This document shows, in pieces, positions 35,881 to 44,420 of a DNA stretch of 64,000 nucleotides. This stretch comes from Mycobacterium sp. ITM-2016-00317 (GTDB lineage: Bacteria; Actinomycetota; Actinomycetes; Mycobacteriales; Mycobacteriaceae), in contig NZ_CP134399.1 in assembly GCF_002968295.1 (NCBI RefSeq), forward strand, positions 4,402,001-4,466,000, read 5' to 3'. The notes beneath the pieces are model-generated. The model saw nothing but the letters and a program-made list of their open reading frames with translations, was not told the origin of the DNA and ran no database searches. Every line of letters starts with the position of its first letter. Position 1 is the first letter of the stretch. The position numbers and the translations under genes were made by a program.

Positions 35881-36591
35881 CTAGACGCCGAACATCGGCG
35901 GCAGTGCCAGCACCATCACCAGACCCCAGAAGAAGTGGGTCAGCATCGGCGCGAGCACTCCCCCGGTGGCGCGCCGCAGCAGTGCGCAGATGGTGCCCAG
36001 GATGATCGCGGCGAACCCGAGCATCGGGTTGCCGGTGGTCGCCGCCGTCGCGATGACGTACAGCGCGGTCGACACGATCACCGGGTGGTACTTGAGCAGC
36101 GCGGTGTAGAGCGCGCCGCGGAAGAACATCTCCTCGGCCACGCCGTTGATCACCGTGATGAACACGATCAGGTACAGCGGGCCTGCGTTGGAGTACTGCA
36201 GCACCTCGCGGACGTAGTCGTTGACGCCGGGGATCTCGCGCACCACCAGCGCGCCGACGACGAAGACCGCACCGAGCAGCAGCCCGACCACGGTCCCGGT
36301 GAGCACCGGCCGCTGGTTGCGCCCGCGGACACAGATGTGCCCCATGTGCAGCGGGCCCGACGCGAAGGCGCCGGCCGCCCACACCCCGGCGAGGGCGAGC
36401 GTGAGCCAGATGAAGGTCTCGTCGCCGGGCGGGCGGCTCAACGAGTAACCCAGTAGCGCGGCGCCGATGAGCAGGAAGCCACCCACCACGAACTTGCGCC
36501 GCCCGATCACGCCCGGCGGCTCGTTGTACGGCGGCGCCTTCGTACTCGCGATCTTGCGCAGCTCGCCCGCCCAGCTCACCGGGGCGCTCAC
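35881..36591 (-). CDS. CPBP (CAAX/Abi-type) intramembrane protease
   Basis: A 236-residue membrane protein of the CPBP family. The glutamate motif EEMFFRG (EExxxR) and, later, LTHFFWG with the second conserved His are both present, within a bundle of about eight helices. Such proteins are intramembrane endopeptidases. The start is GTG 36591, overlapping the epimerase stop (GTGA), so the gene is coupled to it. A much longer frame upstream is only a shadow of the epimerase gene. Substrate unknown. Confidence 0.85.
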   Translation of the reverse strand: MSAPVSWAGELRKIASTKAPPYNEPPGVIGRRKFVVGGFLLIGAALLGYSLSRPPGDETFIWLTLALAGVWAAGAFASGPLHMGHICVRGRNQRPVLTGTVVGLLLGAVFVVGALVVREIPGVNDYVREVLQYSNAGPLYLIVFITVINGVAEEMFFRGALYTALLKYHPVIVSTALYVIATAATTGNPMLGFAAIILGTICALLRRATGGVLAPMLTHFFWGLVMVLALPPMFGV

Positions 36592-37736
36592 GCGGGAATC
36601 ACCTTGGGCACCAGTCCGAGCATCGTGTCCAACCCGGTCCGCACCGCCGCGGCCACCGGACCGGGGACGAAGCCGAGCAGGCCGAGGAACGGCCGCACGA
36701 CCGGCGGTGTGACCGCGGCGGCGAGCTGGCGCAGCCGCAGGGTGTCGCCGCCGGCCCAGTCGGGATCGGTGTCGGCGAGGTGGTGCGGGTCGGGCAGTTC
36801 GTCGACCGGCCTTCGCGGTGGACTGGCCACGGAGCGCTGGACTGCCTCCTCGACGCCGACCAGCCCGTCGGCCGGTTCGGGCACCCGGTCGCGCAGACTG
36901 CGCGCCGACGCCATCATCGGAAAGTCCAGTGATTCGACGAGATCGGCGGCCAGCCCGCCCGGCACCGGCAGCACCACCCCGGTCAGCTTCGACACCAGCG
37001 AGGTGTCGACGCCGTACACGGCGACCGGCGCGCGCCAGATGCCCGCGGCCCGGGCGTAGGTGCGCAGCAGGTCGCCGTAGGTGGTGGTCTCCGGCCCGGC
37101 GATGTCGTAGGCGCCGGCGGGCACGGTGTCGGAGTCTGCCGCGGCGACCAGGTAGTGCAGTGCGTCGCTGATCGAGATCGGGTCGATGGGGTTGGCCGAC
37201 CATTCCGGCATCGGCAGCACCAGGAACCGGTCGCCGACGTAGCGCAGCATCTCGAACGACGTGGACCCGGCGCCGATGATGATCGCCGCGCCCAGCCACA
37301 CCACGTCCGGTCCGCCGTCGATGGTCAGTGCCGCGGCCACCTCGGCGCGGCTGGCCAGATGCTCGGACAGCACATCGCCGTCGGGCACGAACCCGCCGAG
37401 ATAGACGATGCGGCGCACCCCCGCCGCTTTGGCCGCGACGGCCACGTTGGCCGCGGCCCGGTTGTCGGCTTCCCGGAAACCGGGCTGGCCGATGCCGTGC
37501 ACCAGGTAGTAGAGGACGTCGACGGGTCCCGCGTCGGTGAACGCCTGACCCACCGACACCTCGTCGTGCGCGTCGAGGGTGACCGTCGACACATCCTCGT
37601 ACCAGCCGAAATCGGCCAGTCGATCCCGGTTGCGGCTCGCCGCGACGACCTGATGGCCCTCGTCGAGCAGCGCAGCGACCAGCCGCGATCCGATATAGCC
37701 GGTCGCGCCGGTGACCAGGGTGCGCACGGAATTCAC
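36588..37736 (-). CDS. NAD(P)-dependent epimerase-like protein (extended SDR)
   Basis: A 382-residue atypical SDR. TLVTGATGYIGSRLVAALLDEGH is the NAD(P)-binding start, with Arg in VVAASRNRDRL suggesting NADP; VRRIVYLGGFVPDG follows, and the usual catalytic Y-x-x-x-K is replaced by HLASRAEVAAAL, as in NmrA/YwnB-like and COQ11-like proteins. PISISDALHYLVAA and DIAGPETTTYGDLLR are family-like. The last 80 residues hold a hydrophobic end (PFLGLLGFVPGPVAAAV). It is coupled to the CPBP protease. Possibly a lipid- or quinone-related reductase; not certain. Confidence 0.8.
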   Translation of the reverse strand: MNSVRTLVTGATGYIGSRLVAALLDEGHQVVAASRNRDRLADFGWYEDVSTVTLDAHDEVSVGQAFTDAGPVDVLYYLVHGIGQPGFREADNRAAANVAVAAKAAGVRRIVYLGGFVPDGDVLSEHLASRAEVAAALTIDGGPDVVWLGAAIIIGAGSTSFEMLRYVGDRFLVLPMPEWSANPIDPISISDALHYLVAAADSDTVPAGAYDIAGPETTTYGDLLRTYARAAGIWRAPVAVYGVDTSLVSKLTGVVLPVPGGLAADLVESLDFPMMASARSLRDRVPEPADGLVGVEEAVQRSVASPPRRPVDELPDPHHLADTDPDWAGGDTLRLRQLAAAVTPPVVRPFLGLLGFVPGPVAAAVRTGLDTMLGLVPKVIPA

Positions 37737-37793
37737 GGTAGGCCTATACCCAGGCCTACGCGGTTCAGAACCCGCGGCGCCGCGTTAACTGGG

Positions 37794-38315
37794 TCACGCC
37801 GGATTCCGGTGCAGCTTGACCAGCTCCCGATACAGCGCCGCGTTGGTCCGGATGCCGGCGATCTCGTCGTCGCTGAGCTGGCGCCGCACCTTGCCCGGGA
37901 CACCGGCGACCATCGACCCCGGCGGGATCACCGCGCCCTGCGGCACCACCGCGCCGGCCGCGATCAGCGAACCCGATCCGACGACGGCGCCGTTGAGCAC
38001 CACCGCTCCCATCCCGACCAGGGAGTCGTCTTCGATGGTGCAGCCGTGCAGCACCGCGTTGTGCCCGACGCTGACCCCGGCGCCGATCCGGGCCGGGAAG
38101 CCGGGGTCGACGTGGATCGTCACCCCGTCCTGGATGTTGGCGCCCGCCCCGATGTCGATGAGCTCGGCCTCGGCGCGCAGGATCGTGCCGTACCAGGCGC
38201 TCGCGCCCTCGGCGAGACGGACGTGACCGACGATGGTGGCGTTCGGCGCCACCCAGCTGTCGGGATGCAGTTGGGGGGCACGTCCGGCGACGGGCAGGAT
38301 CAGAGGCTCGGGCAT
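37794..38315 (-). CDS. Gamma-carbonic anhydrase-like hexapeptide-repeat protein
   Basis: A 173-residue left-handed beta-helix. After MPEPLILPVAGRAPQLHPDSW come hexapeptide repeats (APNATIVGHVRLAEGASAWYG and later). His68, His85 and His90 (TIHVDPG; VGHNAVLHGC) match the metal-binding histidines of the gamma-CA/PaaY group. The C-terminal helix REQL..IAGIRTNAALYRELV is usual. ATG 38315 fits homologues such as Rv3525c; ATG 38324 three codons earlier is possible. Divergent from the SDR gene over about 70 bases. May be a carbonic anhydrase or a thioesterase-like helper. Confidence 0.85.
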   Translation of the reverse strand: MPEPLILPVAGRAPQLHPDSWVAPNATIVGHVRLAEGASAWYGTILRAEAELIDIGAGANIQDGVTIHVDPGFPARIGAGVSVGHNAVLHGCTIEDDSLVGMGAVVLNGAVVGSGSLIAAGAVVPQGAVIPPGSMVAGVPGKVRRQLSDDEIAGIRTNAALYRELVKLHRNPA

Positions 38316-38387
38316 GGCCGTCATCGTAGGAGCCGCCGGACGGGGCCGGGTGCGGACGCTCTGGGCGCGGCGTGCGATCCTCACGTC

Positions 38388-39344
38388 GTGACATCGACGT
38401 CAGCCCCCACCGCACTGGAAATCGTCGACGGAGTCGACCTCACCGGCAAGACCTGCGTCATCACCGGCGCCTCGTCGGGACTGGGCCGCGAGTCCGCCCG
38501 CGCGCTGGCCAAGACCGGCGCCCACGTGATCCTGGCGGCCCGCAACACCGAAGCGCTCGCCGAGACCGAGGCGTGGGTGCGCGCGGAGCTGCCCGCCGCC
38601 CGGCTGTCCGTGGTGCACCTGGACCTGACGTCGCTGGCGAGCGTCTCGACCGCGGCCGAAGAGATCGCCGAGCTGACGCCCGCGGTGCACGTGCTGATGA
38701 ACAACGCCGGAGTGATGTTCACCCCGTTCGGGCGCACCGCCGAGGGCTTCGAAATGCAGTTCGGCACAAACCATCTGGGCCACTTCGAGCTGACCCGGTT
38801 GCTGTTCCCGGCACTGGTCGCCGCCGACGGGGCGCGGGTGGTCAACCTGTCGTCGGAAGGCCACCGGATGGGTGACGTCGACTTCGAGGACCCGAACTGG
38901 GAGCACCGCGAGTACGACAAGTTCGCCGCCTACGGCGCGTCGAAGACCGCCAACATCCTGCACGCGGTGGAGCTGGATCGCCGGCTGCGCGACAGCAGCG
39001 TGCGCGCGTTCGCGGTGCATCCCGGGATCGTGGCCACCTCGCTGGCGCGGCACATGACCAACGACGACTTCGCGGCCCTGAACAAGTCGAGTTCGTCGCG
39101 GGCGGGCGACAAGCCGCCGACGGACTTCCGCAAGCAGTTCACGACGCCGGAACACGGTGCGGCCACCCAGGTGTGGGCGGCCGTCAGCGACGAACTCGAC
39201 GGCACCGGCGCTGTGTACCTGGCCGACTGCCAGGTGCGGGACGCCGCGCCGTATGCCGCGGACGAGTCCCGCGCGCTGGCGCTGTGGGCGCTGTCGGAAC
39301 ATCTCTGCACCGCCGGCGCGGCCGGTCTGGGCTCGCGTGCGTGA
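38388..39344 (+). CDS. SDR-family oxidoreductase (retinol dehydrogenase/WWOX-like)
   Basis: A 318-residue classical SDR. TGASSGLG with CVITGASSGLGRESARAL, the NNAG motif (LMNNAGVMFTPFG), NHLGHFELTRLLFP, Ser of VVNLSSEGHRM and Y-x-x-x-K in FAAYGASKTANIL. The NADP-type Arg follows the second strand (LAARNTEAL). The ending with FTTPEHGAATQVWAAVSDEL is typical of the RDH11/WWOX-like actinobacterial group acting on hydrophobic alcohols or ketones. The GTG at 38388 was chosen because the longer frame overlaps the divergent hexapeptide gene. Confidence 0.88.
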   Translation: MTSTSAPTALEIVDGVDLTGKTCVITGASSGLGRESARALAKTGAHVILAARNTEALAETEAWVRAELPAARLSVVHLDLTSLASVSTAAEEIAELTPAVHVLMNNAGVMFTPFGRTAEGFEMQFGTNHLGHFELTRLLFPALVAADGARVVNLSSEGHRMGDVDFEDPNWEHREYDKFAAYGASKTANILHAVELDRRLRDSSVRAFAVHPGIVATSLARHMTNDDFAALNKSSSSRAGDKPPTDFRKQFTTPEHGAATQVWAAVSDELDGTGAVYLADCQVRDAAPYAADESRALALWALSEHLCTAGAAGLGSRA

Positions 39345-39462
39345 ACCGGGATGCGGAGGTCATCTACCTTCGCTCCCACGGTGAACGGGACCGCTCGACT
39401 TGGCCCACGCCAATCCGGGCACATAACATGCCAGTCGACTTGACGACTGTAAGGAGCACCAC

Positions 39463-40209
39463 GTGAAGACCCGTACCAGCAAGGCCATCGGCGTCGCTGT
39501 CAGTGTCGCCGCGATCGGCCTGTCGGTCCCGCTGTCCATCACCGCGAACGCCGAGCCGTCCACCCCGGTCGTCGAGATCCCCGATCCCCAGGGACCGGAC
39601 TGCGGCGCGTTCAAGGAGGCGCTGCCGAACTGGAAGGGCCTGGCGAACATGCCGGTCAGCACCGCGCTGGCCTCGATCCCCGACATCTCGACGTTCAACT
39701 CCGCGATCTCCGGTCAGCTCAACCCCGCGGTCAACATCACCAGCGTGCTCGACAACGGCCCGTACGTGGTGTTCGCGCCCACCGACGAGGCGTTCGCCGC
39801 GCTTCCGCCCGAGCAGCTCGAAGTGCTGCGCACCGATCCGGCGGCGCTGACCAGCCTGGTGTACTACCACGCGTTCCTCGGTCTGCTGGGCCCCGACGAC
39901 GTCAAGGGCCAGCGTCCGACCCAGGAGGGCACCGAGATCGAGGTGACCGGCTCCGGCGGCGACATCCAGGTCAACGAGACCGCCGAGGTGGTGTGCGGCG
40001 GCATCCAGGCGGAGAACGCGCGCATCTACATCGTGGACAAGGTGCTCAACCCGGCCGAGGCTCCGGCGCCGATCGCCCCGACCACCACGAGCACCACCGA
40101 GACGGCGACCACCACGGCCGAGACCACCGCCGAGACCACCCCGGAGACGGCTCCGCCGGCGCCGGCCGAGTCACCGGTGTCCCCGGCCGCCGAGGCGCCG
40201 ATCGGCTGA
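39463..40209 (+). CDS. Secreted fasciclin-domain protein (MPT70/83-like)
   Basis: A 248-residue exported protein. Signal peptide with AVSVAAIGLSVPLSITANA; one fasciclin domain (about 60-195) with the H1 motif VVFAPTDEAFAALPP and the YYHAFLG motif, then ARIYIVDKVL. Cys47 and Cys168 may pair. The last 50 residues are Thr/Glu/Pro/Ala repeats (TTTAETTAETTPET), a low-complexity tail likely to be glycosylated or wall-spanning and absent from MPT70. There is no lipobox, so it should be secreted rather than lipid-anchored. GTG start with AAGGAG 5 bases upstream. Confidence 0.88.
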   Translation: MKTRTSKAIGVAVSVAAIGLSVPLSITANAEPSTPVVEIPDPQGPDCGAFKEALPNWKGLANMPVSTALASIPDISTFNSAISGQLNPAVNITSVLDNGPYVVFAPTDEAFAALPPEQLEVLRTDPAALTSLVYYHAFLGLLGPDDVKGQRPTQEGTEIEVTGSGGDIQVNETAEVVCGGIQAENARIYIVDKVLNPAEAPAPIAPTTTSTTETATTTAETTAETTPETAPPAPAESPVSPAAEAPIG

Positions 40210-40221
40210 TCTTCCGCAGAG

Positions 40222-40272
40222 CGAATCGGGCGCGTTCCGCGACACCCAGTGTCGCGAAACGCGCCCGATTCG
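40222..40272. terminator. Strong bidirectional terminator
   Basis: A 24-bp stem with one mismatch: CGAATCGGGCGCGTT (40222-40236) pairs with 40258-40272, then CGCGACAC (40238-40245) with GTGTCGCG (40249-40256), with a 3-base loop. It lies between the convergent fasciclin and acyl-CoA dehydrogenase genes and ends both transcripts. Confidence 0.85.
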
Positions 40273-40286
40273 TTTGGTCCAGCCGG

Positions 40287-41435
40287 CTAGACGCCGAGGT
40301 CGCGGCCGATGATCTCTTTCATGATCTCGGTGGTGCCACCGAAGATCGTCTGGATCCGACCGTCGACGTAGGCACGTGCGACGCGGTATTCCAGCATGTA
40401 GCCGTAGCCGCCGTGCAGCTGCACGCACTGGTCGACGACCTTCTTGGCGGTCTCGGTGGCCCACCACTTGGCCTTGGCCGCCTCGACCGCGGTCAGCTCA
40501 CCGTCGACGACGCCCTGCAGGCAGCGGTCGATGTAGGTCTCGGTGATCTCGAGCTCGGTCTCCATCTCGGCGAGCAGGAACCGGTTGTGCTGGAAGCTGC
40601 CGATGGGCTGCCCGAATGCCTTGCGGTCCTTGGAGTACTGCAGCGTCTCGTCGAACACCGCACGTGCGCCCGCGATCGCCGAGATCGCGATCGACAGCCG
40701 CTCCGAGGGCAGGTTGGTCATCAGGTGGTAGAAGCCGCGACCTTCCTTGCCGAGCAGGTTCGCGTTCGGCACGCGGACGTTCTCGAAGTGCAGCTCGGAG
40801 GTGTCCTGGCTGTGCAGGCCCATCTTGTCGAGCTTGCGGCCGCGGGTGAAGCCCTCCATGTCGCGCTCGACCACGAACAGCGAGAAGCCCTTGTGTCCGG
40901 CTTCGGGGTCGGTGCGGGCGACGACGACGCACAGGTCGCAGTTGATGCCCGACGAGATGAACGTCTTGGAGCCGTTGATGATCCAGTCGTCACCGTCGCG
41001 CACCGCGGAGGTGCGGATGCCCGCGAGGTCGCTGCCCGCGCCGGGCTCGGTCATCGCGACCGCGATGATCGTCTCGCCGCTCGCGATACCCCGCAGCCAC
41101 CGCTTCTTCTGCTCGTCGTTGGTCAGGTCCTTGAAGTACGGCCCGACGACGTCGTTGTGCAGGCTCAGCGCGGGACCGTGCACCCCGGACTTCGCCATCT
41201 CCTCGTCGATGATCGCGTTGAACCGGAAGTCATCCGATCCGCCGCCGCCGTACTCCTCGGGCATGTTGAACCCGATGAGGCCGTACTTGCCCGCCGCGGT
41301 GTAGGCCGACCGGTCGACGATGCGCTCGGTCTCCCACTTCTCGGAGTTCGGGACGAGCTCGCGCTCGATGTACTCCTTGACGGTGTCGCGGAACGCCTCG
41401 TGCTCGGCGTCGTAAATCGTTCGTTTCAAAGGCAT
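40287..41435 (-). CDS. fadE: Acyl-CoA dehydrogenase
   Basis: A 382-residue FAD-dependent acyl-CoA dehydrogenase, carrying out the first step of beta-oxidation. ITIMPEEYGG-like (FNMPEEYGGGG), the signature AMTEPGAGSDLAGIRT, WIINGSKTFISSG, FGQPIGSFQHNRFLLAEM and QLHGGYGYMLEYRVARAYVDG, with the Glu of MLEY in the place of the catalytic base, then IFGGTTEIMKEIIGRDL. All FAD and substrate motifs are intact. Last gene of fadA-echA-fadE, 28 bases after echA. Chain-length preference cannot be read; the operon lacks a hydroxyacyl-CoA dehydrogenase. Confidence 0.93.
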   Translation of the reverse strand: MPLKRTIYDAEHEAFRDTVKEYIERELVPNSEKWETERIVDRSAYTAAGKYGLIGFNMPEEYGGGGSDDFRFNAIIDEEMAKSGVHGPALSLHNDVVGPYFKDLTNDEQKKRWLRGIASGETIIAVAMTEPGAGSDLAGIRTSAVRDGDDWIINGSKTFISSGINCDLCVVVARTDPEAGHKGFSLFVVERDMEGFTRGRKLDKMGLHSQDTSELHFENVRVPNANLLGKEGRGFYHLMTNLPSERLSIAISAIAGARAVFDETLQYSKDRKAFGQPIGSFQHNRFLLAEMETELEITETYIDRCLQGVVDGELTAVEAAKAKWWATETAKKVVDQCVQLHGGYGYMLEYRVARAYVDGRIQTIFGGTTEIMKEIIGRDLGV

Positions 41436-41463
41436 TTCGTCTTCCTTACTTGGCTTGCTTGGC

Positions 41464-42279
41464 TTACTTGGCCTTCCAGACCGGCTCGCGCTTCTGCGCG
41501 AAGGCCAGCGGTCCTTCCATGGCGTCCTCGGTCTTCAGCAGCGTCGAGAACTCACCGAACGTCTGCTTCCAGAACGGTTCCTCGTCGCCGACCACGCCGT
41601 CGATGGCGCCGTAGGACACCCGCTTGCTGGCGCGTACGGCCAGCGGCGCGTTGCAGGTGATCCGCTCGGCCAGCGCCAGAGCCGCGTCGACGACGGTGCC
41701 GTCGGGCACGACCTGGTTGATCAGGCCCCAGCGCAGCGCGTCGGCGGAGCTGATCGGCTCACCGGTGTAGATCAGCTCCAGCGCCACCTTGCGCGGCAGC
41801 TGCTCGACGATGCGGAAGACCCCGCCCGCTCCGGCGATCAGGCCGCGTTTCACTTCGGGCAGACCGAATTTCGCGCGTTCCTCGGCGACCACCAGATCGC
41901 TGGCCAGGGCCAGCTCGGTGCCGCCGCCCAGCGCGGTGCCGTTGACCGCCGCGATGGTCGGCTTGTCGATGAAGTGCCGCACGTAGCCGGCGAAGCCCCA
42001 CTCCGAATGCTCGGGATGGAACAGGTTCTCGCCGCGCGAGATCGCCTTGAGATCCGCTCCGGCACAGAAGGATTTGTCGCCGGCGCCGGTCAGGATCACC
42101 GCGCGGACCTCGGGGTCCTCCTGCGCGGCCTGCAGCGCGTCGCCGACGGCCGTGCTCACCGACGCGTTGATCGCGTTGCGGGCCTCGGGACGGTTGATAG
42201 TGATGACCAGTACGTCATTGTTCCTGCCCCGACGCTCGGTCAGAGCGCCGGGGGCGGTTTCGGTCGCGGTTTCGGTCAC
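41464..42279 (-). CDS. echA: Enoyl-CoA hydratase
   Basis: A 271-residue crotonase. NRPEARNAINASVSTAVGDAL, GDKSFCAGADLKAISRGEN and NGTALGGGTELALASDLVVAEE are the CoA/oxyanion-hole motifs; FGLPEVKRGLIAGAGGVFRI holds the second acidic residue (Glu of LPEVK) expected for hydratases, while the first Glu is in GGGTELA. Both are present, so hydratase activity is likely. The GTG start overlaps the fadA stop (GTGA). The N-terminal TETATETAPGALTERRG is a short hydrophilic lead. Confidence 0.92.
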   Translation of the reverse strand: MTETATETAPGALTERRGRNNDVLVITINRPEARNAINASVSTAVGDALQAAQEDPEVRAVILTGAGDKSFCAGADLKAISRGENLFHPEHSEWGFAGYVRHFIDKPTIAAVNGTALGGGTELALASDLVVAEERAKFGLPEVKRGLIAGAGGVFRIVEQLPRKVALELIYTGEPISSADALRWGLINQVVPDGTVVDAALALAERITCNAPLAVRASKRVSYGAIDGVVGDEEPFWKQTFGEFSTLLKTEDAMEGPLAFAQKREPVWKAK

Positions 42280-43433
42280 AGCAGTTCCAGGATGGTCGCG
42301 TTGGCCTGGCCGCCGCCCTCGCACATCGTCTGCAGGCCGTACTGAATGTTGTTGTCCCGCATGTGGTAGAGCAGCGTGGTCAGGATGCGCGCACCCGAGC
42401 CGCCGAGCGGATGGCCCAGTGCGATCGCGCCGCCGTTGGGGTTCAGCTTGGTCTCGTCCGCGCCGATGTCCTTGAGCCAGGCCATCGGAACCGGGGCGAA
42501 CGCCTCGTTGACCTCGAACACGCCGATCTGGTCCAGGCTCAGGCCGGACTTCTTCAGCGCCTTCTGGGTGGCCGGGATCGGGGCGGTCAGCATGATCACC
42601 GGGTCGGCGCCTGCGAGCACCGCGGTGTGCACCTTGGCCAGCGGCTTGAGGCCCAGCTCGTTGGCCTTCTCGGCCGACATCAGCAGCAGTGCGGCCGAGC
42701 CGTCGGAGATCTGGCTGGAGTTACCGGCGTGGATCACGCCGTCCTCCTTGAACGCCGGCTTGATCTTGGCCATCGACTCGACGGTGCCGCCGCGGCGGAT
42801 GCCGCCGTCTTCGAGCACGACGGTGTCGTTGCCGTCGGCGTCCTTGGTCGTGATGCCGACGATCTGGTCCTTGAACGCACCGGAATCCTGTGCGGCAGCT
42901 GCCTTCTCATGCGAGCGCAGCGAGAACTCGTCGAGCTGGGTGCGGCTCAGGCCCCACTGCTCGGCGATCATCTCGGCGCCGACGCCCTGGTTGGGGGTCT
43001 TGTCGTAACGAGCCTTGAACGACTCGCCGTAGGGGTTTCCGCCGTTGGCCAGCGAGGAGCCCATCGGGGTGCGCGACATCGACTCGACACCGCCGGCGAC
43101 GACGACGTCGTAGTGACCGGCGATCACCCCGGCGACGGCGAAGTGCAGCGACTGCTGGCTGGAGCCACACTGACGGTCCACGGTGACACCGGGAACGGTC
43201 TCGGGCCAACCGGCGGACAGCACCGCGGTGCGGGCGATGTCGAGCGCCTGCTCACCGGCCTGCATGACGCAGCCCCAGATCACGTCGTCGACGAGCGCGG
43301 GATCCACCCCGGCCCGCTCCACCAGACCGTTGAGGACCTGGGCCGACAACTCGGCCGGATGGATTCCCGACAACGCACCGTTTCGCTTTCCGACTGGAGA
43401 GCGCACTGCCTCGACGATCACGGCTTCAGCCAT
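42276..43433 (-). CDS. fadA: Acetyl-CoA acetyltransferase (thiolase)
   Basis: A 385-residue thiolase. Nucleophile Cys89 in VTVDRQCGSSQQ, His341 in GGAIALGHPLGGSGAR, Cys371 in TMCEGGGQ and NEAFAPVP: the full catalytic set. It resembles the FadA6-type thiolases (Rv3556c is about the same length). ATG 43433 has AAGGAG about 7 bases upstream and a good sigma-A promoter (TTGACC-N17-TACTTT). First gene of the operon and divergent from a FadR-type regulator. With EchA and FadE it covers three of four beta-oxidation steps. Confidence 0.93.
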   Translation of the reverse strand: MAEAVIVEAVRSPVGKRNGALSGIHPAELSAQVLNGLVERAGVDPALVDDVIWGCVMQAGEQALDIARTAVLSAGWPETVPGVTVDRQCGSSQQSLHFAVAGVIAGHYDVVVAGGVESMSRTPMGSSLANGGNPYGESFKARYDKTPNQGVGAEMIAEQWGLSRTQLDEFSLRSHEKAAAAQDSGAFKDQIVGITTKDADGNDTVVLEDGGIRRGGTVESMAKIKPAFKEDGVIHAGNSSQISDGSAALLLMSAEKANELGLKPLAKVHTAVLAGADPVIMLTAPIPATQKALKKSGLSLDQIGVFEVNEAFAPVPMAWLKDIGADETKLNPNGGAIALGHPLGGSGARILTTLLYHMRDNNIQYGLQTMCEGGGQANATILELL

Positions 43434-43468
43434 GGAGATACTCCTTCTTTGGATCGGCTTTACGCACG

Positions 43469-43508
43469 AAAGTAACGAACAAGGTTTACTAGGTCAACCT
43501 ACTGGTTG
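43469..43508 (-). promoter_or_regulatory. fadA promoter and adjoining palindrome
   Basis: Read leftward: -35 TTGACC (complement of 43492-43497), a 17-base spacer, -10 TACTTT (complement of 43469-43474). The palindrome CAACC-TACT-GGTTG (43495-43508) abuts and overlaps the -35, a good position for repression. It does not match the KstR or FadR consensus, so another regulator, or the FCD-type protein next door, may bind. Confidence 0.6.
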
Positions 43509-43585
43509 GCAGGCCTCCGAGCGGGCCGCGACCTGCGCCGACCTCGACCGATCCGGACATCGGGCCTGCACATGGTTTACTGAGT

Positions 43586-43602
43586 TGCACAGCTGGTGTG
43601 CA
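43586..43602. promoter_or_regulatory. Inverted repeat before the FadR-like gene
   Basis: TGCACA (43586-43591) and TGTGCA (43597-43602) with a 5-base spacer, 27-43 bases before the regulator start. GntR/FCD regulators often bind such spaced repeats in their own promoters, so autoregulation is likely (inference). Confidence 0.45.
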
Positions 43603-43628
43603 GCGTAGTCGACCGTCGAGGAGGTGTG

Positions 43629-44420
43629 ATGACCCGTAGCACTCCCCTGGCTCCGATGATCGGGCCGGACGCCGTCGCCTCCCGCGCCGCGGTCCGGTCC
43701 CCCAAGACCGCTGAGCTCGTCGCCGGCACGTTACGCCGGATGGTGGTCGACGGGCAGCTCAAGGACGGCGACTTCCTGCCGAATGAGGCCGAGCTGATGG
43801 CCCACTTCGGTGTCAGCCGCCCGACGCTGCGCGAAGCGGTCCGCGTGCTGGAGTCCGAGCGCCTGGTCGAGGTGCGCCGCGGATCGCGCACCGGTGCGCG
43901 GGTCCGGGTGCCCGGCCCCGAGGTGGTCGCCCGGCCCGCCGGGCTGCTGCTGGAGCTGTCCGGCGCAACGATCGCCGACCTGCTGACCGCGAAGTCGGGT
44001 ATCGAACCGATGGCTGCGCGACTGCTCGCCGAGTCCGGTTCGGACGAGGCGTTCGACGAGCTCGAGCGGATGCTGGAGGAACTCGCCGCCGACGGCCATC
44101 AGTCCAGTCGGCTGGCCGAGACCACCGGGCTGTTCCATCTGCGCGTGGTGCAACTGTCGGGCAACGCGACGCTGAGCATCATCGCGGGCATGCTGCACGA
44201 GATCACGGTCAGGCACACGGCTTTCGTGTTCAACGAGCGCCGGCCGGTATCCAAGGCCGACTACGACACGCTGTTGCGGTCCTACCGCAAGCTGATGCAG
44301 TTCCTGCGCGCGGGCGACGCCGTCGGCGCCGAGACGCACTGGCGCAAGCACCTCGACAAGACGCGCGAGCTGCTGCTCACCGGCCTGGAGAGTGTGCCCG
44401 TCCGCGACGTGATGGGCTAG
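43629..44420 (+). CDS. FadR-type GntR regulator (FCD domain)
   Basis: A 263-residue regulator. Winged HTH: TAELVAGTLRRMVVDGQLKD, LPNEAELMAHFGVSRPTLRE (recognition helix) and RLVEVRRGSRTGARV; then an all-helical FCD domain with TAKSGIEPMAARLLAESG and TGLFHLRVVQLSGNATLSII, holding the Asp/His metal-ligand region (FHLRVV; ITVRHTAFV). It probably binds an acyl-CoA or carboxylate and represses the divergent fadA-echA-fadE operon. ATG 43629 follows GAGGAGG by 4 bases. Its stop overlaps the convergent DUF3556 gene. Confidence 0.9.
   Translation: MTRSTPLAPMIGPDAVASRAAVRSPKTAELVAGTLRRMVVDGQLKDGDFLPNEAELMAHFGVSRPTLREAVRVLESERLVEVRRGSRTGARVRVPGPEVVARPAGLLLELSGATIADLLTAKSGIEPMAARLLAESGSDEAFDELERMLEELAADGHQSSRLAETTGLFHLRVVQLSGNATLSIIAGMLHEITVRHTAFVFNERRPVSKADYDTLLRSYRKLMQFLRAGDAVGAETHWRKHLDKTRELLLTGLESVPVRDVMG

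Noticed and set aside
43471..43490. KstR site in the fadA promoter
   Set aside because: AAC-AAG-GTT has three bases between the half sites, not two, and the outer bases do not fit.
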